64,000 nt of DNA, from contig NZ_CP035501.1 of the NCBI RefSeq assembly GCF_004135585.1, positions 2,179,501 to 2,243,500 of the forward strand, given 5' to 3'. A program made the translations under genes and the position numbers. The notes beneath the pieces are model-generated. The model was not told the origin of the DNA and made no database searches. It saw only the letters and a program-made list of their open reading frames with translations. This document shows, one piece after another, positions 44,818 through 55,230 of the stretch (positions within the stretch are counted from its first letter, which is position 1; every line of letters starts with the position of its first letter). The DNA comes from Sphingosinicella sp. BN140058. Its GTDB lineage: Bacteria; Pseudomonadota; Alphaproteobacteria; Sphingomonadales; Sphingomonadaceae.

Positions 44818-45216
44818 ATGAAACGCAACGAATCGCCCGAAGGCCGCTCGGTCCGCCTGCTCCGCGTCGGTGAGCAGGTACGCCACGCGCTGTCCGACAT
44901 CCTGATGCGCGGCGACGTCCATGACGACGTGCTTGCCAGCCACATGGTGTCGGTCACCGAAGTCCGCATGTCGCCCGACCTTCGCCATGCCACCGTCTTC
45001 GTGAAGCCGTTGCTCGGCCAGGACGAAGCGACCGTGCTGAAGGCGCTGCGCACCAACACCGCCTATCTGCAGCGCTCGGTGGCGACCCGGGTGAACACCA
45101 AATATGCCGCCAAGCTGAAGTTCCTCGCCGACGAGAGCTTCGATGAAGGCAGCCATATCGATTCCATCCTGCGCTCGCCGGTGGTCGCCCGGGATCTGGG
45201 GGATCCCGAGGCGTGA
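44818..45216 (+). CDS. rbfA: Ribosome-binding factor A
   Basis: Binds 16S rRNA during 30S maturation. 132 residues: [20 protein letters not shown] at the start, [21 protein letters not shown] in the middle and [20 protein letters not shown] near the end, all typical. It lies downstream of infB as in most bacteria and overlaps the next gene by GTGA. Confidence 0.93.
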   Translation: MKRNESPEGRSVRLLRVGEQVRHALSDILMRGDVHDDVLASHMVSVTEVRMSPDLRHATVFVKPLLGQDEATVLKALRTNTAYLQRSVATRVNTKYAAKLKFLADESFDEGSHIDSILRSPVVARDLGDPEA

Positions 45217-45758
45217 CGCTCGGGGCTCCGATGGCGGACGGAGAGATCCGCCTGGAGCCGCTGGCGGAGGAGCACCGCGCCGCATTGAAGGCGGCCTGTG
45301 CCGAGGACCTGGAGATCTGGCCGATCTACGCCACCTCCTACGATCCGGAGCATTTCGACGAGAGTTTCGACCGCATCCTGGCAAGGCCGAACTGGCGCTG
45401 CTTCGCGATCTTTTCGGGTCACACCCTGGTCGGGATCAGCTGCTATCTGGGCATCGATCTCGACCGCATGGTGCTGGAAATCGGCAACACTTATTATGTG
45501 CCGGCGATGCGTGGCACCGGGTTCAACCGGCGGGTGAAGGACCTGATGCTGACCCGCGCGTTCGACTGCGGCTTTCGGCGGGTGGAGTTTCGGGTCGATT
45601 CCCGCAACGGCCGATCGCAGGCGGCGATGGCGAAGATCGGCGGGGTGCGCGAAGGCGTGATCCGCCAGGACCGCATCACCTGGAACGGCCACATCCGCGA
45701 CACCGTTTTATTCTCTATCCTGGCCGACGAATATCGCGCCCGCCATGCCGCCGGATAA
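45213..45758 (+). CDS. GNAT-family N-acetyltransferase
   Basis: A 181-residue acetyltransferase. It resembles the RimJ/RimL-like group of GNAT enzymes: [14 protein letters not shown] at the start, [19 protein letters not shown] (the acetyl-CoA pyrophosphate loop, here MRGTGFN) and [20 protein letters not shown]. The substrate is unknown. The start is GTG at 45213, overlapping rbfA; the end overlaps the protease gene by 14 bp. It is an accessory gene inside the ribosome-factor operon. Confidence 0.83.
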   Translation: MTLGAPMADGEIRLEPLAEEHRAALKAACAEDLEIWPIYATSYDPEHFDESFDRILARPNWRCFAIFSGHTLVGISCYLGIDLDRMVLEIGNTYYVPAMRGTGFNRRVKDLMLTRAFDCGFRRVEFRVDSRNGRSQAAMAKIGGVREGVIRQDRITWNGHIRDTVLFSILADEYRARHAAG

Positions 45759-46425
45759 TCTAATCTTTCAGATTGCGACCTGGCTGATACCGCTGGTCAT
45801 CGCGATCGTCTTTCATGAAATCTCGCATGGCTGGGTCGCCAATGCCTTCGGCGACCCGACGGCGCGGGATCTCGGCCGGCTCAGCCCCAATCCGATCCGC
45901 CACGTCGATCCGATCGGCACCGTCGCGCTGCCGCTCGTCCTTGCCGTCGCCGGCGCACCGGTGTTCGGCTGGGCCAAGCCGGTGCCGGTCGTGGCGGCGC
46001 GGATGCGCAATCCACGCCTCCACATGATGATCGTCGCGCTGGCCGGACCGGGCATGAACTTCGCGCTCGCCCTGCTCGCCGCGATCGGTCTCCCGCTGAT
46101 CGTGCCGAGCGTGCAGGCGGGCAGCCAGGTGAGCCGGTTCGTTGCCGAGAATCTCGAGAACTTCCTGCTGATCAACGTCTTCCTCGCGGTGTTCAACCTG
46201 CTGCCGATCCCGCCTTTCGACGGCGGCCACGTCGTCGAAGGCCTGCTGCCGAGGGGCGCGGCGCGCCGCTATCGCAAGCTCGGCCGCTACGGCTTTCCCC
46301 TGCTCGTCATCCTGCTGGTGGTGCTGCCGATGCTGTCGCCGCGCGCGAATGTCGTTGCGCATCTGGTGGTGCCGCCGGCCCGGGGGATCGCCGGATTCCT
46401 GCTCGGGCTCGTCGGCCTCGGCTGA
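45745..46425 (+). CDS. Site-2 protease-family (M50) membrane metalloprotease
   Basis: A 226-residue intramembrane metalloprotease. The zinc motif FHEISHGWVAN (HExxH) is near residue 24 and the third-ligand motif NLLPIPPFDGG near 153. About five hydrophobic segments. It lacks PDZ and CBS domains, so it is a minimal form. Such proteins cut membrane-bound regulators, but the substrate is unknown. It overlaps the GNAT gene upstream; tdk starts 44 bp downstream. Confidence 0.86.
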   Translation: MPPDNLIFQIATWLIPLVIAIVFHEISHGWVANAFGDPTARDLGRLSPNPIRHVDPIGTVALPLVLAVAGAPVFGWAKPVPVVAARMRNPRLHMMIVALAGPGMNFALALLAAIGLPLIVPSVQAGSQVSRFVAENLENFLLINVFLAVFNLLPIPPFDGGHVVEGLLPRGAARRYRKLGRYGFPLLVILLVVLPMLSPRANVVAHLVVPPARGIAGFLLGLVGLG

Positions 46426-46469
46426 TCCCTCGCCCTTCCCGCGCGTCTCCAAGCCGCTAAAGGGAGAGG

Positions 46470-47111
46470 ATGGCCAAGCTCTATTTCTATTATGCGTCGA
46501 TGAACGCCGGCAAATCGACCGTGCTGCTGCAGGCCGCGTTCAATTATCGCGAGCGGGGGATGGCGCCGATGCTCTACACGGCAGGGATCGACGATCGCGC
46601 CGGTTTCGGCACGATCGCGTCCCGGATCGGGCTGAGCGCGGACGCGAACACGTTCGAGCCGGCGACCGACATCCGGCAGGCGGTGGAAGCCGAACTGAAG
46701 AAGCGGAGCGTCGACTGCATCCTGGTCGACGAGGCGCAGTTCCTGACCCGAGCCCAGGTCTTCCAGCTCGCCTCGGTGTGCGACGAACTCAACATTCCGG
46801 TGCTCGCCTACGGCCTGCGCACCGATTTCCAGGCCAATCTGTTCGAGGGCAGCGCCAACCTGCTCGCGCTTGCCGATACATTGGTCGAGCTCAAGGCGAT
46901 CTGCGAGTGCGGACGCAAGGCGACGATGAACCTGCGCGTCGACGCCGACGGGATGTCGGTCGCGGCCGGCGAGCAGACCGAGATCGGCGGCAACGATCGT
47001 TACCTCGCGCTCTGCCGGCGCCATTTCATGGAACGGATCAAGGAGGCCGACGCACGCCAGCTCCGCCTCACGCTGATCGCCCCGGCGGCCGCAAGCGTCC
47101 GGGCGGGCTGA
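46470..47111 (+). CDS. tdk: Thymidine kinase (type II)
   Basis: Phosphorylates thymidine in the salvage pathway. 213 residues: P-loop YASMNAGKSTVLLQ near residue 8, Walker B LVDEAQFLTRAQV near 87, the lid and zinc region CECGRKATMNLRV near 148 with a second Cys motif CRRHF near 184. AGAGG precedes the ATG. truB starts 4 bp downstream, so they are cotranscribed. Confidence 0.93.
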   Translation: MAKLYFYYASMNAGKSTVLLQAAFNYRERGMAPMLYTAGIDDRAGFGTIASRIGLSADANTFEPATDIRQAVEAELKKRSVDCILVDEAQFLTRAQVFQLASVCDELNIPVLAYGLRTDFQANLFEGSANLLALADTLVELKAICECGRKATMNLRVDADGMSVAAGEQTEIGGNDRYLALCRRHFMERIKEADARQLRLTLIAPAAASVRAG

Positions 47112-47115
47112 GGCG

Positions 47116-48117
47116 ATGCATGGCTGGCTGATCATCGACAAGCCGGTGGGGCCCGGCTCGACCGACATCGTCTCGGCAACGAAGCGCGCGCTGCGCGACG
47201 GCGGCTACGGCAAGATGAAGGTGGGCCATGGCGGCACGCTCGATCCGCTGGCAAGCGGCGTGCTGCCGATCGCGCTCGGCGAGGCGACCAAGCTTTGCGG
47301 GCGGATGCTCGATTCGGACAAGGTCTACGAGTTCACGATCGAGTTCGGCACGCAGACGGATACGCTCGACCGCGAAGGAGCGGTGGTCGCGACGTCGGAG
47401 GTACGGCCGACCCTGGCTCAGGTCGAGGCGGTGCTTGCCCGGTTCATCGGGCCTATCGAGCAGGTGCCGCCGGCCTATTCGGCGATCAAGGTCGACGGCA
47501 AGCGCGCCTACGATCTCGCGCGCGCCGGTGCGGACGTCGAGATGAAGACAAGGGCGGTGACGGTGCATGCGCTGGAGATCCTCCCCGGTACGGCGAGGGG
47601 GATCGCGACGCGTAGCGGCGGGGTGGAGGGGCCGGCACCAACATCGGAGCAGCCCCTCCACCATGCTACGCATGGTCCCCCTCCCCGTACCGGGGAGAGT
47701 CTTCAGGAGGTCACGCTTCGGGCCCAGGTTTCGAAGGGCACGTATATCCGCTCGCTCGCGCGGGACATTGCGCATGCCTTGGAAAGCGTCGGCCATGTCA
47801 CCATGTTGCGGCGGACCAAGGCCGGTCCGTTCGACCTTAGTCAGGCGATTTCGCTGGACAATTTGCGCGAAGCCGGTAAGGCCCGCGAGCTTGAACAGAC
47901 ACTCTTGCCGCTGACGGCGGGGCTGGACGACATCCCGGCTCTACCCGTCACCCCCGATCAGGCAAGGCTGCTCCGCCAGGGGCGGGTTTTGATCGGGATT
48001 GCCGCACAACGAGGCCTCCATCTTGCGACCGACCAGTCTGTTCCGGTTGCGCTCGTGGAAGCCGGCGGAGACGATCTCCGCTCCGAGCTTCGGGTGGTGC
48101 GCGGCTTCAACCTCTGA
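47116..48117 (+). CDS. truB: tRNA pseudouridine(55) synthase TruB with in-frame insertion
   Basis: Makes pseudouridine 55 in tRNA. 333 residues. GWLIIDKPVGPGSTD is at the start, the catalytic Asp is in GGTLDPLASGVLP (Asp43), QVPPAYSAIKVDGKRAYDLA is near 116, and the RNA-binding block VSKGTYIRSLARDI is near 205. Between VTVHALEIL and VTLRAQVSKGTYIR, where most TruB proteins have only a few residues, about 40 extra residues (roughly 158-197) rich in Gly, Pro, Thr and His are encoded by a palindromic repeat (47581-47697). The frame is kept, so the enzyme may still work. Confidence 0.93.
   Translation: MHGWLIIDKPVGPGSTDIVSATKRALRDGGYGKMKVGHGGTLDPLASGVLPIALGEATKLCGRMLDSDKVYEFTIEFGTQTDTLDREGAVVATSEVRPTLAQVEAVLARFIGPIEQVPPAYSAIKVDGKRAYDLARAGADVEMKTRAVTVHALEILPGTARGIATRSGGVEGPAPTSEQPLHHATHGPPPRTGESLQEVTLRAQVSKGTYIRSLARDIAHALESVGHVTMLRRTKAGPFDLSQAISLDNLREAGKARELEQTLLPLTAGLDDIPALPVTPDQARLLRQGRVLIGIAAQRGLHLATDQSVPVALVEAGGDDLRSELRVVRGFNL
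47581..47697. repeat. Palindromic repeat pair inside truB
   Basis: A 117-nt foldback. The outer 22-nt arms, 47581-47602 and 47676-47697, match at 21 of 22 positions; the inner arms GGTGGAGGGGC (47622-47632) and GCCCCTCCACC (47652-47662) are perfect. The right half has the two hairpins of the repeat family: ACCATGC-TAC-GCATGGT (47659-47675) and CTCCCCG-TAC-CGGGGAG (47681-47697). The left half is the same unit in reverse. The length is 39 codons, and all of it is translated in truB. Confidence 0.8.
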
Positions 48118-48133
48118 TTTGAAAGGATAGACG

Positions 48134-48403
48134 ATGTCGGTTACCGCCGAACGCAAGCAGGAAATCATCAGCGACAACGCCCGTGGCAGCACGGACACCG
48201 GCTCCCCCGAAGTGCAGGTCGCGATCCTGACCGAACGCATTTCGAACCTGACCGAGCATTTCAAGACCCACGCCAAGGACAATCACTCCCGCCGCGGTCT
48301 GCTCATGATGGTCAACAAGCGCCGCTCTCTCCTGGATTATCTCCGCAAGGAAGACGAAGCGCGCTACCAGGCACTGATCGCGAAGCTCGGCCTTCGCAAG
48401 TAA
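48134..48403 (+). CDS. rpsO: Ribosomal protein S15
   Basis: 30S primary assembly protein, 89 residues, full length. [39 protein letters not shown] and the C-terminal [17 protein letters not shown] are canonical. GAAAGGA precedes the ATG. It lies between truB and pnp as in E. coli, with a terminator right after it. Confidence 0.97.
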   Translation: MSVTAERKQEIISDNARGSTDTGSPEVQVAILTERISNLTEHFKTHAKDNHSRRGLLMMVNKRRSLLDYLRKEDEARYQALIAKLGLRK

Positions 48404-48407
48404 CACG

Positions 48408-48433
48408 AAGCGGCCCCGATCGGGGCCGCTTTG
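48408..48433 (+). terminator. Terminator after rpsO
   Basis: AAGCGGCCCCGA and TCGGGGCCGCTT form a perfect 12-bp self-complementary stem with no unpaired loop bases beyond the centre, followed by only a weak T-run (TTTG). It separates rpsO from the pnp leader. The leader 48434-48578 contains further GC-rich foldbacks, as expected for pnp mRNA, which is often autocontrolled. Confidence 0.75.
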
Positions 48434-48578
48434 CATATCGGGCGCCTGCAATCCGGCAGCGCCCGATCGGACCAACTTAGGTCCATCAAGCCGGGCGACA
48501 GCGCCCGCAAGGCCCCGGCAGGAAAGCCGGGCCGCACAGGCCCCGGCCGCATAGGGCGGCCGGACGGAAGGAAATCAC

Positions 48579-50945
<2,367 letters not shown>

Positions 50946-50968
50946 GTTCGGGTCTCACCGACAAGAAG

Positions 50969-51005
50969 AAGGGCCGCCGGAGCGATCCGGCGGCCCTTTG
51001 TTTTT
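50969..51005 (+). terminator. Strong terminator after pnp
   Basis: A 13-bp stem, AAGGGCCGCCGGA (50969-50981) and TCCGGCGGCCCTT (50986-50998), with loop GCGA, followed by TGTTTTT. It ends the nusA-pnp gene block. Confidence 0.9.
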
Positions 51006-51058
51006 GTGGGGGTGGGTGCGCGTGCGTCGCGGCAGTTTCGCTTGCTCTCGTCTCAGCT

Positions 51059-51144
51059 CCGTTCGGGCTGAGCTCGTCGAAGCCCACTCCTTCTTACCCA
51101 CAGCAAGGGGAAAGAGAGGGCTTCGACAGGCTCAGCGAGAACGG
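51059..51144. repeat. Inverted repeat pair in the pnp downstream gap
   Basis: The left arm 51059-51085 (CCGTTCGGGCTGAG...GTCGAAGCCC) and the right arm 51118-51144 (GGGCTTCGACAGG...GAACGG) are complementary at 23 of 27 positions. The GGCTTCGACAGGCTCAGC core is a widespread intergenic repeat in sphingomonads as I remember it. It has no coding potential. Confidence 0.65.
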
Positions 51145-51168
51145 TGACTGGTGGAGAGGAACTCCGAA

Positions 51169-51426
51169 TTATTGCGCCGCATTGCCGACACCATTGTCCG
51201 CCGATGCCGCGCCATTCCCCGCCTCAGCCAGCAAGGCATTCGCCTCGTTGTCGAGCGGGGCGATGGCGGCGTCGACGCCGTTGGAGGCATCGCGCTCCAG
51301 CACGTCCGCCTTGTTCTCGAGCGAGCGCGAGAGATTGTCGGCCTTGGCCTGGAGGTTTTCGGGCTCGTCGCTGCAGGCCGAAAGGGGCAGGCAGGCGAGA
51401 AGGAGGAGAGAAAGGCGGCGGGTCAT
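51169..51426 (-). CDS. Small lipoprotein of unknown function
   Basis: An 85-residue protein with a lipoprotein signal peptide: MTRRLSLLLLACLPLSAC, lipobox LSAC. The mature part (SDEPENLQAKADNLSRSLEN...) is Asn/Ala/Glu-rich with heptad-like spacing, so it is probably helical and could form a coiled coil, ending in an Asn/Ala-rich tail. I recognise no family. The start at 51426 follows GGAGCC; the frame is open further upstream without protein-like sequence. Confidence 0.72.
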   Translation of the reverse strand: MTRRLSLLLLACLPLSACSDEPENLQAKADNLSRSLENKADVLERDASNGVDAAIAPLDNEANALLAEAGNGAASADNGVGNAAQ

Positions 51427-51484
51427 CGGGGGCTCCGTGCAATGGCGTGACGCCACTCTCAGCATTCCCCGTCGGCCGGCGCAA

Positions 51485-51952
51485 TCACGCGTCGCGTGGG
51501 CCGACTTCGAGGATCTCGATCGCGTCGGCCCTTCCGCCGAAATCGGCCATGTCTCCGGGGCCGGCACCGATCAGGGCGCGGGCGAGCGGGGCCGAGAAGG
51601 AGATCAGGCCGGCGTGCGGATCCGCCTCGTCGTCGCCGACGATCTCGACCCTCTTGCGCTGACCGTTGAGGGTGAAGGTGACCCGCGAGCCGAAGGCAGC
51701 CTCGTCGGCCGGCGGCAGCGGGGCAAGCTGGGCGGTGGCAAGGCGGGTGCGCCAGTAGCGGAGCTCGCGCTGGGCGACGGCCAGCGCATCCTCGTCCAAT
51801 TGCTGCTGTACCAAAGCTTCGCGCTCGGCGACTCTGGCCTCGATCTGGGCGAGGCCCCGGGCCGTGACGAGATTGGGTCCAGGCGGGAGCGGAAGCTCGA
51901 ACTTCGGCTCCTTATGCTCCTCGTCGCTTTCCCGGCGGAAGGCTACGCTCAT
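51485..51952 (-). CDS. GreA/GreB-family protein
   Basis: A 155-residue protein with a Gre-like plan: an N-terminal coiled coil (LAQIEARVAEREALVQQQLD...AQRELRYWRTRL) and a C-terminal FKBP-like domain (FGSRVTFTLNGQRKRVEIVG, PHAGLISFSAPLARALIGAG). True GreA/GreB rescue paused RNA polymerase with two acidic residues at the coiled-coil tip (here around DEDALA). This divergent, shorter form may be a Rnk/Gre-like regulator. I chose the ATG at 51952 behind GGAGA; an ATG at 51964 lacks a ribosome site. Confidence 0.8.
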   Translation of the reverse strand: MSVAFRRESDEEHKEPKFELPLPPGPNLVTARGLAQIEARVAEREALVQQQLDEDALAVAQRELRYWRTRLATAQLAPLPPADEAAFGSRVTFTLNGQRKRVEIVGDDEADPHAGLISFSAPLARALIGAGPGDMADFGGRADAIEILEVGPRDA

Positions 51953-51999
51953 GGGGATCTCCATCGCCAGGAGCGGCGAAACCGGCCAGCGCTCTTCAG

Positions 52000-52377
52000 A
52001 AAAAGAAAGTGGGGAGCTTCTGTTGCCCGGTGCTCCCCGTACCGCTGGTTTCCACTTCTGTTGCCCGGCGTGGTCCCTGCCGCGCTAAGCTTTGTAACCT
52101 TATCCCGTGAGGGACTTAGTTACGCAGCGATCGCGAGTGCTTCGTTATCGTTGGCACTTGTGGTTTTGAGCCTTTAACGGGTTACTCAGCCCGAGCGAAA
52201 ACAGCGTTTTTCAACACACGTCGATCCTAGTTCGGCCCCTTCAGCTAAGCCGCTCGGCCGACACGCTTCACGCGTGCTGGCCGATCGGCTCAAATGGTGG
52301 AGCCGCCGGGTACCGCCCCCGGGTCCGCTGCGCCTATGCGACGCTGCACTTTATCGCCATAGTCGGCCGAAGCCGAC
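52000..52377 (-). ncRNA. ssrA: Two-piece (permuted) transfer-messenger RNA
   Basis: Rescues stalled ribosomes. On the minus strand the acceptor piece comes first and ends CGGCTCCACCA at 52295; a removed spacer follows; the coding piece begins GGGGCCG at 52239. These ends form the 7-bp acceptor stem (one G-U). The T-arm CCGGG-GGCGGTA-CCCGG lies in the acceptor piece. The tag is read at 52155-52120: ANDNEALAIAA, then TAA. The last hairpin GGGGAGC...GCTCCCC is followed by a T-rich run at 52008-52000. A -10-like TATATG stands at 52384-52390. The outer ends are approximate. The permuted form is normal for alphaproteobacteria. Confidence 0.93.
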
Positions 52378-52479
52378 ACGACCCATATAGACGCTTTCGC
52401 AGGGATTTAAAGGCCGCGCCCGTTGCGGAGGCGGTTCGAAGCCCCTACCTCCCCGTCCAATGAAAAGGGGATTGCCGAG

Positions 52480-53073
52480 ATGAAGAAGTCTCTGATGAGT
52501 GCCTTCCTGCTGCCGGTCGCCGGGGTTTCGCTGGCGAGCTGCGGCGTCAATTCGGTTCCCACCGCCGAGGAAGAAGCCAAGGCCCGCTGGGCAGACGTGC
52601 AGACCGAGCTGCAACGGCGATCGGATCTGGTCCCCAATCTGGTTGCGACGGTGAAGGCAGCCGCCTCCCAGGAGCGCGACGTGCTGCGCGAGGTCACCGA
52701 GGCCCGTGCGAGTGCGAACCAGATCCAGGTCACCGGCGAGCAGCTCACCGATCCCCAGGCCATGGCCCGTCTTGCGGAAGCCCAGTCGCGCCTGACGATC
52801 TCGCTTCAGCGGCTTCAGGAAGCCTATCCCGAGCTCAAGACGAATCAGAATTTCCTCGGCCTCCAGGACCAGCTCGAAGGCACCGAGAACCGGATCGGCC
52901 GCCGTCGGGAACAGTATAACGAGGCGGTGCAGGCCTATAACACCCGCATCCGCACCTTCCCGGACGTGATCGGCGCGAAGGTCTTCTATGGTGCGAAGCC
53001 GATGGCGCCGTTCGAAGCCGCAGCCAGCGCACAGCAGGCTCCGAAGGTCGATTTCGGCGGCAATGCGAGCTGA
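52480..53073 (+). CDS. LemA-family protein
   Basis: A 197-residue lipoprotein-like or membrane-anchored protein: signal MKKSLMSAFLLPVAGVSLASCG with a lipobox-like LASC, then the LemA domain (VQTELQRRSDLVPNLVATVKA; YNEAVQAYNTRIRTFPDVI). LemA proteins are helical and often stand next to TPM-domain genes, as here. Their function is not settled. The ATG at 52480 is preferred over upstream in-frame codons because it begins the signal peptide. Confidence 0.9.
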   Translation: MKKSLMSAFLLPVAGVSLASCGVNSVPTAEEEAKARWADVQTELQRRSDLVPNLVATVKAAASQERDVLREVTEARASANQIQVTGEQLTDPQAMARLAEAQSRLTISLQRLQEAYPELKTNQNFLGLQDQLEGTENRIGRRREQYNEAVQAYNTRIRTFPDVIGAKVFYGAKPMAPFEAAASAQQAPKVDFGGNAS

Positions 53074-53150
53074 TCGGGAGGGTGACTGAACGCAGGTCAA
53101 GAAGCACCGAACGGCGGACCTGGACGGTTTCGAGCGGGTTATCAGCAACG

Positions 53151-53954
53151 ATGGCCCGCATACTCACCTTCGCCTTTGCCCTGTTGATCGCAGCGCCGGC
53201 GCTCGCGCAGACAGTGCCGGCACTTACCGGCCGCGTGGTGGATCAGGCGGGGCTGCTGGACCCCGCCGAGGAGCAGGCCCTCAGCGCCAAGCTGGAGGCG
53301 CTGCAGCGGACGACGTCACGTCAATTGGTCGTCGTCACGATGCCGGATCTGCAAGGTTATCCGATCGAAGATGTCGGCTTCAAACTCGGCGAAACGTGGA
53401 AGCTGGGTGACAAGGAGGCCGACAACGGTGCTCTGCTGCTGGTCGCGGTTGCCGAACGGAAGATCAGGATCGAAGTCGGCGACGGCCTTGAGCCGATCCT
53501 GACCGATGCCTTTTCCGGGCGCGTGATTCGCAACGTCATCCGGCCCCACTTCCAGCAAGGCGATTACCCGGGCGGGATCACCGCGGGCGCTGACGCCCTT
53601 ATCGCGCAGATGCAGGCGCCTCCGGAACAGGCGGAGCGAGCCGCGATCGAAGCGCAGCAGCAGCAGCAGAGCAGCACCGCATCCGGCGGAAGCGGCGGCG
53701 GCTCGATCCTGACCATGCTCTTCTGGGGCTTCATCCTGCTGTTCGTGATCCTGCCGATGTTTCGCGGCGGCAAGCGCGGGCGGCGTCATCGCCGTGGCGG
53801 CGGTGTCTTCGTCTGGGGCCCGGGTCTCGGCGGCGGGGGCTGGGGCGGCGGTGGCTCCTCGTGGGGCGGCGGCGGTTCGAGCTGGGGCGGTGGCGGCGGC
53901 TTTTCGGGCGGCGGCGGATCGTTCGGCGGCGGCGGCGCGTCGGGGGATTGGTGA
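53151..53954 (+). CDS. TPM-domain (DUF477, YgcG-like) protein with Gly-rich tail
   Basis: 267 residues. A signal peptide (RILTFAFALLIAAPALAQ) is followed by the TPM domain (VPALTGRVVDQAGLLDPAEE; DNGALLLVAVAERKIRIEVG; GDYPGGITAGADALIAQM), a Gln/Ser linker, one membrane helix near 190-208 (LTMLFWGFILLFVILPMF), then a Gly/Ser/Trp-rich tail (GGGGWGGGGSSWGGGG). The same tail occurs in other YgcG-like proteins. The domain should face the periplasm. It lies in a LemA-TPM-TPM-Nudix row and overlaps the next gene by TGATG. Confidence 0.88.
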   Translation: MARILTFAFALLIAAPALAQTVPALTGRVVDQAGLLDPAEEQALSAKLEALQRTTSRQLVVVTMPDLQGYPIEDVGFKLGETWKLGDKEADNGALLLVAVAERKIRIEVGDGLEPILTDAFSGRVIRNVIRPHFQQGDYPGGITAGADALIAQMQAPPEQAERAAIEAQQQQQSSTASGGSGGGSILTMLFWGFILLFVILPMFRGGKRGRRHRRGGGVFVWGPGLGGGGWGGGGSSWGGGGSSWGGGGGFSGGGGSFGGGGASGDW

Positions 53955-54628
53955 TGCTGAGACTGACCGAAGCGGAGCATGAAGCGGTTTCGGCCGCAGT
54001 CGCCAGCGCGGAGCGCGAGAGCGACGGCGAGATCGTCACGATCATCGCGCCGCGTTCGGACGCCTATCACGACGTCGGACTTCATTATGCCGTGCTGGCG
54101 ATGCTGCTGGTGCCCGCCCTGCTCGCCTTTCTGCCGCAGGCCCTCGTCGACCGCGGCCTTGCTTTGGTGCTCGGCTGGAATGCCGAACTCGCTCGGCCGA
54201 TGCTGATGCTGATCCTGTTCGTGCTGCTGGCGACGATCTTCCTGATCGTCCGCTTCGGCCTTGCCTGGATGCCGCTGCGCATGGCGCTGACCCCGTCGAG
54301 CACCAAGAACCGCCGGGTGCGCCGTCGCGCGCTCGAACTGTTCCGCGTCGCCGCCGAGCAGCGCACCAAGGGCCGCACCGGCGTGCTCCTCTACCTCTCG
54401 CTCCTCGAACACCGGGCCGAGCTGATCGCCGATCAGGCCATCCACAGCCAGGTCGAACCCGGTGTGTGGGGCGACGCGATGGCGGCGCTCGTCGACGAGG
54501 TGAAAGCCGGTCGTCCCGGCACCGGCATGACGGCTGCGGTCGAGCAGATCGGCATCGTGCTCGCCAAGCATCTGCCGCCGCTTCACGACAATCCCAATGA
54601 ACTACCGGACAGGCTGATCGAATTGTGA
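53954..54628 (+). CDS. Second TPM-domain membrane protein
   Basis: 224 residues: an N-terminal TPM-like strand (EAVSAAVASAERESDGEIVTI), two membrane helices near 44-62 (YAVLAMLLVPALLAFLPQAL) and 80-105 (LMLILFVLLATIFLIVRFGL), then the rest of the TPM fold (TGVLLYLSLLEHRAELIADQ). The domain appears split by the membrane helices, which is the usual form of the second gene of this pair. Coupled to the first TPM gene and to the Nudix gene (GTGA). Confidence 0.83.
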   Translation: MLRLTEAEHEAVSAAVASAERESDGEIVTIIAPRSDAYHDVGLHYAVLAMLLVPALLAFLPQALVDRGLALVLGWNAELARPMLMLILFVLLATIFLIVRFGLAWMPLRMALTPSSTKNRRVRRRALELFRVAAEQRTKGRTGVLLYLSLLEHRAELIADQAIHSQVEPGVWGDAMAALVDEVKAGRPGTGMTAAVEQIGIVLAKHLPPLHDNPNELPDRLIEL

Positions 54629-55161
54629 GCGACAGAACCAAGGGTGAAGGCGAGATCGTCTGGCAGGGGCGATTCATAGCGGCGAAGAAGCAGGGCAAGT
54701 GGGAATATGTTTCCCGCACCCGCGACGTCACCGCAGCGGTGATCCTGGCGATCCACGAAGGCCAGGTGATCCTGGTCGAACAGCATCGGGTGCCGGTCGG
54801 CGGCCCCTGCATCGAGCTGCCGGCGGGCCTGGTCGGCGACGAGCAGGAAGGCGAGGCACTGGAAAGCGCCGCCGCGCGCGAGCTCGAGGAGGAAACGGGT
54901 TATCGTCCGGAGCGAGTCGTCTCGCTCGGCAAATTCTATGCCTCACCAGGCATGTCGGCGGAATATTTCACCCTGGTGCGGGCCGAGGGCCTGACCAAGG
55001 TCGGCGAAGGCGGCGGGGTGGAGGGCGAGGACATCATCGTCCATCACGTGCCGCTGGCCGATATCCCCGCCTTCCTCGAAGCCAAGCGCGCCGAAGGCTA
55101 TGAGGTGGACGTCAAATTGCTGCTGCTGCTCGGGCCGACCCTGCTTCCGTCACTCGGCTGA
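54625..55161 (+). CDS. Nudix hydrolase, ADP-ribose pyrophosphatase-like
   Basis: A 178-residue enzyme that should hydrolyse ADP-ribose or related nucleotide sugars. The Nudix box runs from GLVGDEQEGEALESAAAREL to EEETGY near residues 69-92 (REL-EEETGY core). VILVEQHRVPVGGPCIELPAG is typical for the ADP-ribose/ADP-sugar type. The start is GTG at 54625, overlapping the TPM stop. A hairpin follows 7 bp after its stop. Confidence 0.88.
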   Translation: MSDRTKGEGEIVWQGRFIAAKKQGKWEYVSRTRDVTAAVILAIHEGQVILVEQHRVPVGGPCIELPAGLVGDEQEGEALESAAARELEEETGYRPERVVSLGKFYASPGMSAEYFTLVRAEGLTKVGEGGGVEGEDIIVHHVPLADIPAFLEAKRAEGYEVDVKLLLLLGPTLLPSLG

Positions 55162-55168
55162 GGCGATA

Positions 55169-55190
55169 GCGGGAGAGTCCGTGCTCCCGC
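55169..55190 (+). terminator. Hairpin after the Nudix gene
   Basis: GCGGGAG (55169-55175) and CTCCCGC (55184-55190) form a perfect 7-bp stem with an 8-nt loop. No T-run follows, so it is a possible terminator only. Confidence 0.4.
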
Positions 55191-55230
55191 CGCCTTCGAT
55201 CTCTGTAGGACACGCCTTGCAAGCCCGGGA

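Noticed and set aside
52384..52460. tRNA-like segment with GGCGGTTCGAAGCCC before the LemA gene
   Set aside because: Only the T-loop look-alike fits; acceptor and anticodon stems cannot be formed. The stretch is the tmRNA promoter region and the LemA leader.
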